A DNA stretch of 59,675 bases from Bacteroides sp. (GTDB taxonomy: Bacteria > Bacteroidota > Bacteroidia > Bacteroidales > Muribaculaceae): the NCBI GenBank assembly GCA_014802435.1, contig JAAVCG010000007.1, positions 1 through 59,675 on the forward strand. Direction: 5' to 3'. Made by a program: the position numbers and the translations under genes. Shown piece after piece: positions 25,678 to 33,408 of this stretch (position 1 is the first letter of the stretch; every line of letters starts with the position of its first letter). The notes beneath the pieces were generated by a model. The model did no database searches and was not told the origin of the DNA. It saw only the letters and a list, made by a program, of their open reading frames with translations.

Positions 25678-25707
25678 AAAGCCCCGGACCAAAAAATCCG
25701 GGGCTTT
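25678..25707. terminator. Bidirectional terminator between nifJ and the transglutaminase gene
   Basis: Perfect arms AAAGCCCCGGA (25678-25688) and TCCGGGGCTTT (25697-25707) around an 8-nt loop CCAAAAAA, placed between two convergent genes. Confidence 0.9.
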
Positions 25708-25730
25708 CCTATTTTAGTCTTAAAGATTTA

Positions 25731-27182
25731 TTAGCGGGTGGAGGGAGAGGAGAAGAAGAGGGAGGGGTCGGAGATGGGGTAGTGAGCGTTGGGGTAGTCG
25801 AAGCCGGCGGGGATGAGGGCTATGACTTTGCCTTGGGGGTGAGAGGAGCGGCCTTCCGGCTGGGATTGTTGAATGGTGTTGGCGGAGATAATGTAGAGGT
25901 TCTTGGCCATGTAGTTTTCCAGGTATCCTTGCTTGGTTTGCGTTTGCTGATGGTTCCAGTTGGCATCTTCGTTGAGCACGAGGGGTAGGTCTTTTTGGAG
26001 CCTGTCGCGGACTTCGCCGGGGTGGAGCATCAGGCCATTCTCGTCAGTGACGAAGGCGGCAAATGTCGGGTCGACCCATACCCATTTGCCGAGGGATTCG
26101 GCCCAGGCAATGGTGATTACGTGGCAGTCAGGGTCAGTGTCAAATGCCTTTGACTGGCAGGTCAGATAGCGTGCGGGAATACCCTCGGCTAACAGCGCCT
26201 CAGTAAGCATTATGGCCATGAATCGGCAGTTGAGCCCGCGGTCCTGTTCGCGGCAGACGTTGTAGAGGTCCACGAGATTCATGGGGCAGTCAGGCCATGG
26301 GGAGCTGCCGTCGTGGCGTACAAGGTCGTGAACCCAGTAGAGGAGATTCTTTATGCGCGAAACGTCATCGCCGTTGCCGGCGATGCTGTCGAGGTTAAAA
26401 TACTCGCGGCTGCGGGTCAGCAGCGAGTCCGTAGGCGCCGCATAGGTGAATGTCAGGTCCTCGGTTCCTTCATAACGGGCATAAGGGGCTGATTCTTTGA
26501 GAATCTCCAGCTTTGTTTTGCCGAAGTCGCCTTTGTTCTTTTCAAAACATGCCTGAAGGTCAGCGGCTTTGTCGGCGAGATTCAGCGAGTCAAGAATCGC
26601 CGCCATCTCGCCGACGTATGATTTGCATATTGTACCCTTGAAGTCTGAGTCGCCCATGTGAGCGGTTTGCCAGTCATAAAGTCGCTCCAGACTGTTTATC
26701 AGTTCCGGACTCTTTTTAAGCACCGTAAGGTCAATGGGCGGGACGCTCAGGGAATCATCACTATAGATTACGCCCCCGTTGACCCGTATGCCCTGAAATG
26801 ACGGACAGTCAGGATACTTATTCAAAAAGAATCCGAAGGCCAGATTATTGACCTCCACTTCCGTCAGTTGGCCGCAATTGGTGGCAAAGACGTTTCCGCC
26901 GGTGCTGAACACGGGACCGTTGAAGACCACGCGCTTCAATTTCGGGCAATTATCAAATACATATCCGTCGATATGGCCGACGAAGCCGTCAAAAATCACT
27001 TCCTCAAGCTCGGGGATATTCTTAAACGACTGGGCGGGCATATAATCCAGATCTCCGTAACGCACGGTTGTCGTCGGGTCAGATACGGGAGTTTCCTTCA
27101 TATCGGAAAACGATGCAGACACTTCGGCCTGCATAATTGCCGGAAAAAGCATGGCGAGACAGCCAATCAAAATCTTACGCAT
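25731..27182 (-). CDS. Exported transglutaminase-like protein with leucine-rich N-part
   Basis: A 483-residue exported protein with a Sec signal peptide (LIGCLAMLFPAIMQAEV, about residues 4-20). Residues about 50-130 form BspA-like leucine-rich repeats (LEEVIFDGFVGHIDGYVFDN, LKRVVFNG). The transglutaminase/protease-like core at about 225-420 keeps the catalytic triad: Cys in RGLNCRFMAIM, His in DPDCHVITIAW and Asp in WVDPTFAAF. Proteins of this core often cleave or cross-link peptides; the substrate here is unknown. It lacks a clear T9SS tail and is probably periplasmic or surface-bound. Convergent with nifJ; no promoter was recognised upstream. Confidence 0.78.
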   Translation of the reverse strand: MRKILIGCLAMLFPAIMQAEVSASFSDMKETPVSDPTTTVRYGDLDYMPAQSFKNIPELEEVIFDGFVGHIDGYVFDNCPKLKRVVFNGPVFSTGGNVFATNCGQLTEVEVNNLAFGFFLNKYPDCPSFQGIRVNGGVIYSDDSLSVPPIDLTVLKKSPELINSLERLYDWQTAHMGDSDFKGTICKSYVGEMAAILDSLNLADKAADLQACFEKNKGDFGKTKLEILKESAPYARYEGTEDLTFTYAAPTDSLLTRSREYFNLDSIAGNGDDVSRIKNLLYWVHDLVRHDGSSPWPDCPMNLVDLYNVCREQDRGLNCRFMAIMLTEALLAEGIPARYLTCQSKAFDTDPDCHVITIAWAESLGKWVWVDPTFAAFVTDENGLMLHPGEVRDRLQKDLPLVLNEDANWNHQQTQTKQGYLENYMAKNLYIISANTIQQSQPEGRSSHPQGKVIALIPAGFDYPNAHYPISDPSLFFSSPSTR

Positions 27183-27198
27183 AAATAATAAACATCTT

Positions 27199-27453
27199 TT
27201 ATTTAGTTATGAGCCAACGTCCTCCGTTATCGCTTCCCTCTCTTATTAAGGTGCCTATTTCTTGTAATTTAGCTAAATCACGTTCAATAGTTCGGTCTGA
27301 TACTGATAAAGCAATGGAAAGTTGCTGAGCAGAAATCGAAGGATTCTGTTTAATTAATTCGCAGATGGATTTATATCGTTCTGCAATTTTCTTGCGAGGA
27401 ATGTCTCCGACATTATCTCCGACATTATCTCCGACATTATCTCCGACATTCCG
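27199..27453 (-). pseudogene. HTH C-terminal remnant of an AlbA_2/RecG-like ATP-binding protein
   Basis: In a frame shifted from the DUF1016 gene, the DNA reads VGDN several times, then IPRKKIAERYKSICELI, SISAQQLSIALSVSDRTIER and LIREGSDNGGRWLITK before a TAA at 27201-27199. A winged-helix tail preceded by VGDN-type repeats is typical of the C-terminus of ATP-binding (AlbA_2-type) regulators in Bacteroidales. A TAA lies directly before the VGDN repeats in this frame and there is no start codon, so only the C-terminus of such a gene remains, joined to the DUF1016 fragment at the 12-bp repeat. Confidence 0.72.
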
Positions 27454-27896
27454 TTAATTTTTTCGCGCAGTGAACGAACCGACCAATGTTCCTCGGCGGC
27501 CATGGTGAGATAAAATTCACGTTGCAATTCATTATCCAGGGATAAAACTTCTTGAAAATGAGACCAGGATAATTGTGTTGACAGTGTCGACACAATTTGT
27601 AAATCCGGAATCAATTGTGCGAATTGCATCATCCGATGGATATTGCGAGAGGAGAATTCTCTTCCTCCAAATTCAAATTTAAGATAAGCCGCTATATTCT
27701 CTACAATCCGTTTTCCATATTCGGCTCGCTTATTACCAAGAATTTCTTGATTAATACGTTCGCCAATATGCCAGTAGAGGAGAGTGATGGTGGCATTAGC
27801 CGAAATGGCAACCTTTTGGCGAGCATTTTCAATTAGTGACCGGATATCAGAAATTACCAGTTGCTCAGATTCATTTAACGTAAGATTGCGGTTCAT
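27354..27896 (-). pseudogene. Truncated DUF1016 (YhcG/PDDEXK nuclease family) protein
   Basis: The first 140 or so residues are a good DUF1016 N-terminal domain: VISDIRSLIENARQKVAI, LLYWHIGERINQEILGNKRA, GKRIVENIAAYL, FSSRNIHRMMQFA, QLSWSHFQEVLSL and EHWSVRSLREKINGM. Full-length members run to about 330-350 residues with a C-terminal PDDEXK-like nuclease domain, which is absent. Instead the frame enters a 12-bp tandem repeat (MSEI repeated), then a short unrelated tail ending NDINPSAN. The N-part probably cannot act as a nuclease. It lies downstream of porX. No promoter was recognised. Confidence 0.8.
27404..27451. repeat. Four 12-bp tandem repeats at the fusion point
   Basis: Four copies of TCTCCGACATTA (the last ending in C) at 27404, 27416, 27428 and 27440. 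One minus-strand frame reads MSEI, another VGDN; the two halves of the chimeric locus use different frames across it. Confidence 0.92.
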
Positions 27897-27937
27897 AAGA
27901 ATGTAGTAAGTTATTATGCCGGATGTAGGGGGGGAGA

Positions 27938-29488
27938 TTAGCGGGGGGTGAGGGTGATTAGGGGGATGAGCATTTCTTCGAGGGAGATGCCGCCGTGTTG
28001 GAAGGTGTCGGTGTAGTATTGGACGTAGTAGTTGTAGTTGTTGGGGTAGGCGAAGAAGTCGCGTCCGGAGGCGAAGATGTAGGTCGTGGAGACGTTGGGG
28101 GCGGGGAGTCCGAACTGGCGTGGGCGCTTGATTTCGTAGACCTGCTTGGGGTTATAGTTGAGGGCTTTGCCGAGTTTATAGCGGAGGTTGGTGTTGGTGT
28201 TTTTGTCGCCTACGACCTTGATGGGGTTGTCGACGCGGATGGTGCCGTGGTCAGTGGTGAGGATGATTTTGAATCCCATTGCGGCGATGCGCTTGAAGAG
28301 GTCGGCGGCTGAGGAATGGCGGAACCAAGATTCGGTCAGCGAGCGATAGGCGGCATTATTGGCGGCGAGTTCGCGAATCATCTTGCTCTCGGTGCGCGCA
28401 TGAGAGAGCATGTCAATGAAGTTGATGACGACGACGTTGAGGTCATTCTGGCGCAGGTTTGAGAGCTCGCGGATGAGTTTCTCGCCGGCGGCGGAGTCGT
28501 TGATTTTGTTATATGAGAATTTGACCCCGGTGCGGCGGAAACGGTCAAGCTGGGTTTGAATCAGGGGCGATTCATTGAGGTTTTTCCCTTTTTCGTCTTC
28601 TTCGTCCACCCAGAGTTCCGGAAACATCTGCTCAATGTCCAGGGGCATGAGTCCGGAGAAGATGGCGTTGCGGGCATATTGTGTGGCCGTCGGGAGGATT
28701 GAGCAGTAGGTGTCTTCCTCAATTGAGAAGTTTTCAGCGAGGATGGGGGCGATTGTGCGCCATTGGTCCAGACGGAAGTTATCAATGAGGATGAAGAAGA
28801 GTTTTTCGCCGCGGTCAAGGGCCGGAAACACTCGTCGGCGGAAAATGTCGGGGCTCATCAGCGGTCGGTCGACGGCAGAGGAGTCGGCTTCCACCCAGTT
28901 TTGGTAATTTCGGCTGACCCACTTGGCAAAGGCCGAGTTTGCCTCCTGCTGCTGCATGGCGAGCATATCGGCCATATCAGAGGCGGAGGCGGAGAGTTCA
29001 AGCTCCCAGTAGACAAGGCGCGAATAGAGCTTCTGCCAGTCGGCAAACGAGCTGCAGCGGCCAATTTCATCGCCAATCTGCATGAATTCGGAGCGATAGT
29101 CGCCCGAGGTTTGACGCTGAACGAGGTCATCAGCATGGAGGTTTTTCTTGATTGAGAGCAGAATCTGGTTAGGGTTGACCGGCTTGATGAGATAGTCGGC
29201 GATTTTTTGGCCGACGGCCTGGTCCATGACTCCTTCTTCCTCATTCTTGGTAATCATGATTACGGGAGTCAGCGGAAGAATCTGCTTGATGCGCGCAAGG
29301 GTTTCCAGACCGGAGAGTCCGGGCATGTTCTCGTCGAGGAAAATCAGGTCCGGTTTATTCTGTTCGGCTAAATCAATGGCGTCTCGACCGTTATTCACGG
29401 TCAAGACGTCATATCCTTTTCCTTTGAGGAAAATTATGTGGGGTTTCAGGAGGTCGATTTCGTCGTCGACCCAGAGAATCTTTTTCAA
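27938..29488 (-). CDS. porX: T9SS response regulator PorX (receiver plus PglZ domain)
   Basis: A 516-residue cytoplasmic regulator of type IX secretion. The receiver domain (about residues 1-120) has acidic pocket D8/D9, phospho-acceptor D52 in FLDENMPG, T80 and K102 in LIKPV. A helical linker leads to a C-terminal PglZ/alkaline-phosphatase-like domain (about 210-510) with metal-ligand candidates in FILIDNFRLDQW, VVINFIDMLSH and TTDHGTIRVDNP. In Porphyromonas the partner kinase is PorY; none is seen here. It is in the same orientation as, and just downstream of, gldN, but separated by about 200 bp of duplicated gldN tail and AT repeats, so cotranscription is possible. Confidence 0.93.
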   Translation of the reverse strand: MKKILWVDDEIDLLKPHIIFLKGKGYDVLTVNNGRDAIDLAEQNKPDLIFLDENMPGLSGLETLARIKQILPLTPVIMITKNEEEGVMDQAVGQKIADYLIKPVNPNQILLSIKKNLHADDLVQRQTSGDYRSEFMQIGDEIGRCSSFADWQKLYSRLVYWELELSASASDMADMLAMQQQEANSAFAKWVSRNYQNWVEADSSAVDRPLMSPDIFRRRVFPALDRGEKLFFILIDNFRLDQWRTIAPILAENFSIEEDTYCSILPTATQYARNAIFSGLMPLDIEQMFPELWVDEEDEKGKNLNESPLIQTQLDRFRRTGVKFSYNKINDSAAGEKLIRELSNLRQNDLNVVVINFIDMLSHARTESKMIRELAANNAAYRSLTESWFRHSSAADLFKRIAAMGFKIILTTDHGTIRVDNPIKVVGDKNTNTNLRYKLGKALNYNPKQVYEIKRPRQFGLPAPNVSTTYIFASGRDFFAYPNNYNYYVQYYTDTFQHGGISLEEMLIPLITLTPR

Positions 29489-29690
29489 TTAGTAATTGGT
29501 AATTAGTAATTAGTAATTATTTGCGGACGGAGCGGGTAGCCGAGCTGTAGTTTGATGACTGTTTCGGCGCCAGTAATTGGTAGTTAGTAATTAGTAATTA
29601 TTTGCGGACGGAGCGGGTAGCCGAGCTGAAGCTTGATGACTGTTTCGGCGCCAGTAATTGGTAGTTAGTAATTAGTAATTCATCTTTTGA
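29486..29690. repeat. Duplicated gldN 3' tails alternating with AATTAGT repeats
   Basis: Two extra copies of the last 55 or so bp of gldN lie at 29517-29571 and 29598-29652, exactly 81 bp apart, each followed by AT-rich 7-bp repeats. On the minus strand they read APKQSSNYSSATRSVRK-stop and APKQSSSFSSATRSVRK-stop, against the native APKQSSSSSSATRSVRNRRK-stop. Reading frame and stop are kept in both, although no start codon precedes them. Confidence 0.9.
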
Positions 29691-30815
29691 TTATTTGCGG
29701 CGGTTGCGGACGGAGCGGGTAGCCGAGCTGGAGCTTGATGACTGTTTGGGCGCCTTTTCGCGCTTGACCTTCGTACGGGTAGAGGCCTTTTCAGAGCGAG
29801 AGGAGCGCTGAGAGCGGGTAGCGCGGGCCGATGATTTCTTTTCCTTGACCTCCTCCTTGGGGGCATCTACAGCCAGGGAATCGGCGGCTTCGCGGCGTGC
29901 GCGGAGCTCCTCGCGGGAGGGCACCCAAAGGTTGTCGGCATAATGGTCGAGGCGGTTTTGGATGGAGTCGCTGGCATGCTTGATTTCCTCTTCGCCATCA
30001 AACATCTGGGCGAGAGTACGGTTGCGCAGGTTGCGGGTCTTGTAAATGTCGCCCTTGTACATGTTCATCGTGAAGAAGTCGTCATAAGTATGCTGGGCCA
30101 GGTTATTGTCATCGTCAACGAAGATGTATTGCTGGCGCAAGTAGGGCTTGAGGTCACTCATCTTCATCCAGAACATGGGAGAATTTCCCGCGATGACTGA
30201 AGAATCATCGCCGACAACCACGGGACAAATCGCTTCCACCTCGGTCTTCATTGAATTGGAGCGATTATCAAACACCCAGCGCTCAATGACGTAGAATTTC
30301 AGCACCTCATTCGTGGGCACATCAATGGGGTCAATTTCCCATAGGGGATTCTTCTCGGAGGAGCCTTTAGCGGGTCGGCCCATGATGGAGAATCGGGAGA
30401 GGATATCGGCCATCTTTACACGCCGGGCCTCGGTAAACTCTTCGCGTCCGTCAAGAAACTCATAAGCGGGCACTTTGTTCTCGGCCAGGAGACGGAACAT
30501 GATGCGGAAGAGGTTTTCCTGTCCGTCAACGAGGTCCTCCGGGAAATAGAGCGGGGCATTTTTGTCTTCCTTAGCCAGGTCAAGCTCGCGGTAAACGACT
30601 TTCATGAACTTGACTGACGCATCCGGGCGGTTAGGGTCAGCGTTATCGTCGAGCTGCTGCTGAAGGCGGGCGCTGACGCTCGGGGCGGCCTGCTGTGCAG
30701 CCTGACCGGGACGAGTGCGCGAGCCTCGGGTCATTACGGCGGAGCTTGAAGAATCCTGCGCGGAGGCGCCGAGGGCCGCAATGGCCAGGAGACCGGATAT
30801 GATGTACTTTTTCAT
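29691..30815 (-). CDS. gldN: T9SS component GldN (PorN)
   Basis: A 374-residue periplasmic protein with a signal peptide (IISGLLAIAALGASAQ, about residues 4-19). With GldK it forms the ring under the outer membrane that couples the GldLM motor to the T9SS translocon. Family features: YREVDLAKEDKNAPLYFP near residue 76, DGQENLFRIMFRLL near 98, WVFDNRSNSM near 190 and YDDFFTMNMYKGDIYKTRN near 255. The last 70 or so residues are a Ser/Arg/Lys-rich low-complexity tail (SSARATRSQRSSRSEKASTR). The gene is fourth in gldK-L-M-N order; fragments of its 3' end are duplicated downstream. Confidence 0.93.
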   Translation of the reverse strand: MKKYIISGLLAIAALGASAQDSSSSAVMTRGSRTRPGQAAQQAAPSVSARLQQQLDDNADPNRPDASVKFMKVVYRELDLAKEDKNAPLYFPEDLVDGQENLFRIMFRLLAENKVPAYEFLDGREEFTEARRVKMADILSRFSIMGRPAKGSSEKNPLWEIDPIDVPTNEVLKFYVIERWVFDNRSNSMKTEVEAICPVVVGDDSSVIAGNSPMFWMKMSDLKPYLRQQYIFVDDDNNLAQHTYDDFFTMNMYKGDIYKTRNLRNRTLAQMFDGEEEIKHASDSIQNRLDHYADNLWVPSREELRARREAADSLAVDAPKEEVKEKKSSARATRSQRSSRSEKASTRTKVKREKAPKQSSSSSSATRSVRNRRK

Positions 30816-30835
30816 TGAGTTGAAAAGTTTATGAG

Positions 30836-30890
30836 GTTTTTATAAGATATATAAGGCTTATAAGTTTTATAAGATATATATGAGTTATGA
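30836..30890. repeat. 9-bp CTTATAA-type minisatellite, copy 5
   Basis: About five to six degenerate units in the 78-bp gap between gldM and gldN, inside an otherwise tightly packed operon. Confidence 0.78.
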
Positions 30891-30893
30891 TTA

Positions 30894-32456
30894 TCAGTTA
30901 ATGAGGACGTCGAGCGGCGCAATGGTGCGGGTTACTCCATCGGGGCCCGTGGCCTTTACATTGGTAATGATGAATCGCTTGCCGCGCTTGAGTTCGCGGA
31001 ACTGGCGCTTCTGGGCCTCGGAGAAGTTGGCTCCGTTTGAGGTTTCGATGAGGTTGTTGCCGCTCTGGTCAAAGACTACGGTCTGGAAGGAGAGGACGTT
31101 AAACTTGATGTTGAGCAATTCATCATCAATGGCGGCCTCGATTCCGGGCGATTCAAGCAAAGTGGCCTTGGCCAGGGGCTTGCCGCCGCCGCGATAGCGG
31201 TCAGGATTTCCCTGCGCATCCTTATAGGCAATGAAGGGCGAGGGGTCAGGGAGCTTGCGGGTGCGGAAAGTGGTGGTGCCCATTGTTTGCTGGGTGCCGT
31301 CAACGTTTGCCGTCACGGTCACTACGGCCTCCTTGCCGACAGCCGAGGGGCGGGCAATCCATTTGTCGCCCTGGCGGGTCAGAGTGCCGTTAGTCATCGT
31401 GGCCGAAATCTGGTCATTATGCACTCCGGGCACAGAGATTGACATTGGATTGTCAATGCCGGCATAGAGCACGTTCATCATCGTAGCTGACACGGTAGCC
31501 ATCGGCTCGAAGACCGTGTAAGAGCTCTCAAAGGGGTGTTTCGTCGTCGTTCCGTCGCCATGGGTGACTTCCAGATAGCCGGAATAGTCAAACGAGCCGG
31601 CCGAGCCGGTCTGGAACTCATAGAGTCCGCCGGCGGGAAGCTGCTTTCCGCCAATGAAGACCTGGGGGCGCTGAGTGGTGTCAACGGCGGCGAGGACAAT
31701 GTTGGCCGAGTATTTTCCGCCGCGCATGACTGAGCGCGAGCGGGGAATGACGAAGGCGTTGAGCTCGTTGACGCGCACATCGCCGGCATCCACGGCATTG
31801 AGCATCGCCGTCAGGGCTTCGCCCTCAGCATAGCGGATGTCGCTTTCAAGCTTTGAGAGGAGAGTGACTGCGGCCACTACGGGTTTTGCCTCAAAGTTTG
31901 TTTCTTCCCATGTCTGGGCGCGCTTTTTTCCGTCGGCGTCAAGATTCTCAGTTGAGAGCGCTTCCATGACGGTTTGCCGCTTGAGGGAGTCAGGCATCAG
32001 TGCGGAGATGAATTCTCGATAAGAATCGAGATTGAGGCGGAGATTCCGACCCTCGAGCGACGCCGGATTGAGCATGACGGCGGCCGAGGCCTCGAGGTCG
32101 TCGCGGCGGAGGATTTCGTTAGGATTACCGTCGGCGCCATCAGCCTTGCGGACGATTGCGAGCTTCAGGGAGTCGACGCGATGGAGGAGCGAGGCGGTCA
32201 GGGCGCGCACTTCAGAAGCTTTGTCGAGCCAGGGTTTACCCTTTTCGGGGTTCTGTTCGGCAAAGTCAGAGAGGCGATGCAAGAGCGCGTCATTGCGGCT
32301 CGCAACGTTATGATTTGAGCGGTTAAGTCCTTCGTCAACCTGAGTGAACCCGTCGAGCACATCGGAGCTGACATTGAGGGCGAGCATCGCCGTCAGCACA
32401 ATGTACATCAGGTTAATCATTTTTTGACGCGGAGTAAGTCCGGAGCTTCCTGCCAT
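30894..32456 (-). CDS. gldM: T9SS motor protein GldM (PorM)
   Basis: A 520-residue inner-membrane protein with one N-terminal helix (MINLMYIVLTAMLALNVSSD, about residues 12-31) and a long periplasmic shaft of four domains. With GldL it forms the proton-driven rotary motor of the T9SS. The opening GLTPRQKMINLMYIVLTAML is the family hallmark; later AFVIPRSRSVMRGGKYSANI near 235 and FRTRKLPDPSPFIAYKD near 395 mark the D2 and D4 domains. Length matches the family. It follows gldL by 82 bp. Confidence 0.95.
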   Translation of the reverse strand: MAGSSGLTPRQKMINLMYIVLTAMLALNVSSDVLDGFTQVDEGLNRSNHNVASRNDALLHRLSDFAEQNPEKGKPWLDKASEVRALTASLLHRVDSLKLAIVRKADGADGNPNEILRRDDLEASAAVMLNPASLEGRNLRLNLDSYREFISALMPDSLKRQTVMEALSTENLDADGKKRAQTWEETNFEAKPVVAAVTLLSKLESDIRYAEGEALTAMLNAVDAGDVRVNELNAFVIPRSRSVMRGGKYSANIVLAAVDTTQRPQVFIGGKQLPAGGLYEFQTGSAGSFDYSGYLEVTHGDGTTTKHPFESSYTVFEPMATVSATMMNVLYAGIDNPMSISVPGVHNDQISATMTNGTLTRQGDKWIARPSAVGKEAVVTVTANVDGTQQTMGTTTFRTRKLPDPSPFIAYKDAQGNPDRYRGGGKPLAKATLLESPGIEAAIDDELLNIKFNVLSFQTVVFDQSGNNLIETSNGANFSEAQKRQFRELKRGKRFIITNVKATGPDGVTRTIAPLDVLIN

Positions 32457-32538
32457 AGTTCTTTAAATGGAAAATGAAGAATGAAGAATTAATAATGCGC
32501 AAATGGTAAATGGAATTCAACCATTTTTTTGGGCATTA

Positions 32539-33405
32539 TTAGTTTTTAACTTGCGTTGACATTGCTTCAATCATCTTGGCATAGATTGCATTGAGCTGCT
32601 GCATGTATTGGGCCATCTTTTCCGTTTCCTCGCAATATTTCTGAGAGGTTTCAGCAGATTTTTCATACATGTCGCGAATGTCTTTGATTCCGCGGTTAAC
32701 GCGGTCAATTGAATCGAGCTGGGAGCTGACGCTCTTGAGCTGAATTTCATAGATAGTGTTCAGTCCGGCAATGTTGCGGTTCAGGGATGTCATTTCGTCG
32801 ACATAGCCCGTAGACGAAGCGGTGATGCGGTCAGAGTTTTCAGTGATAGCGCGATAAGAGTTGAGGAGAATGGCGCTGACCTGATTGAGTTCCTCAGTGG
32901 CCTGGCGCAGCTGAGCGAGCTGTTCGGAGAGGGCTGAAATCTGAGAGACATAAGAGGTTGTAGCCTCAGCGGCTTCGGGGCTGAAGGAGTCAAATGCGGT
33001 TATCTGACCGGTCGGACCGGTCGGACTGGTCGGACCTGTCGGACTGGTCGGACTTGTCTGATTGGGCTGACCTGGCTGATTGGGCTGGGAGTTGATGACT
33101 ATTCCACCGCCGCCGTGGAGGTCGGGGCGGTCTTCTTCGGCGTGAGTGTCAAGCACGGGGAAGACTTCTTCCCAGTGATATTGCTTGGCGGGACGGTCAA
33201 AGGCCGTCAGGATGAACATGAGGACTTCCGTTCCCATGCCGATGCAGAGCAGGAGGTTGCCCCCGGGAAGATGAAGAATCTTGAACAGGGCGCCCCAGAT
33301 GACGATTGCCGCACCAATGGAGTAGGCAAAGTTAAAGAAACGCTGGCCGCTTTCGCCGGCAAGGAAACGCCCAATGGCGGTTTTATATTTTTTGATTTTA
33401 CTCAT
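32539..33405 (-). CDS. gldL: T9SS motor protein GldL (PorL)
   Basis: A 288-residue inner-membrane protein with two helices (about residues 24-46 and 50-70). K42 and E60 sit within or at the ends of these helices, matching the charged pair used for proton coupling in Flavobacterium GldL. A long coiled-coil cytoplasmic tail covers about 150-288 (YVSQISALSEQLAQLRQATE). Between the two parts is an unusual low-complexity linker near 108-135, made of QPNQPGQPNQ and repeated SPTGPT, encoded by 9-bp DNA repeats (33005-33085). The gene ends 82 bp before gldM and follows gldK by 3 bp. Confidence 0.93.
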   Translation of the reverse strand: MSKIKKYKTAIGRFLAGESGQRFFNFAYSIGAAIVIWGALFKILHLPGGNLLLCIGMGTEVLMFILTAFDRPAKQYHWEEVFPVLDTHAEEDRPDLHGGGGIVINSQPNQPGQPNQTSPTSPTGPTSPTGPTGQITAFDSFSPEAAEATTSYVSQISALSEQLAQLRQATEELNQVSAILLNSYRAITENSDRITASSTGYVDEMTSLNRNIAGLNTIYEIQLKSVSSQLDSIDRVNRGIKDIRDMYEKSAETSQKYCEETEKMAQYMQQLNAIYAKMIEAMSTQVKN

Positions 33406-33408
33406 AGC

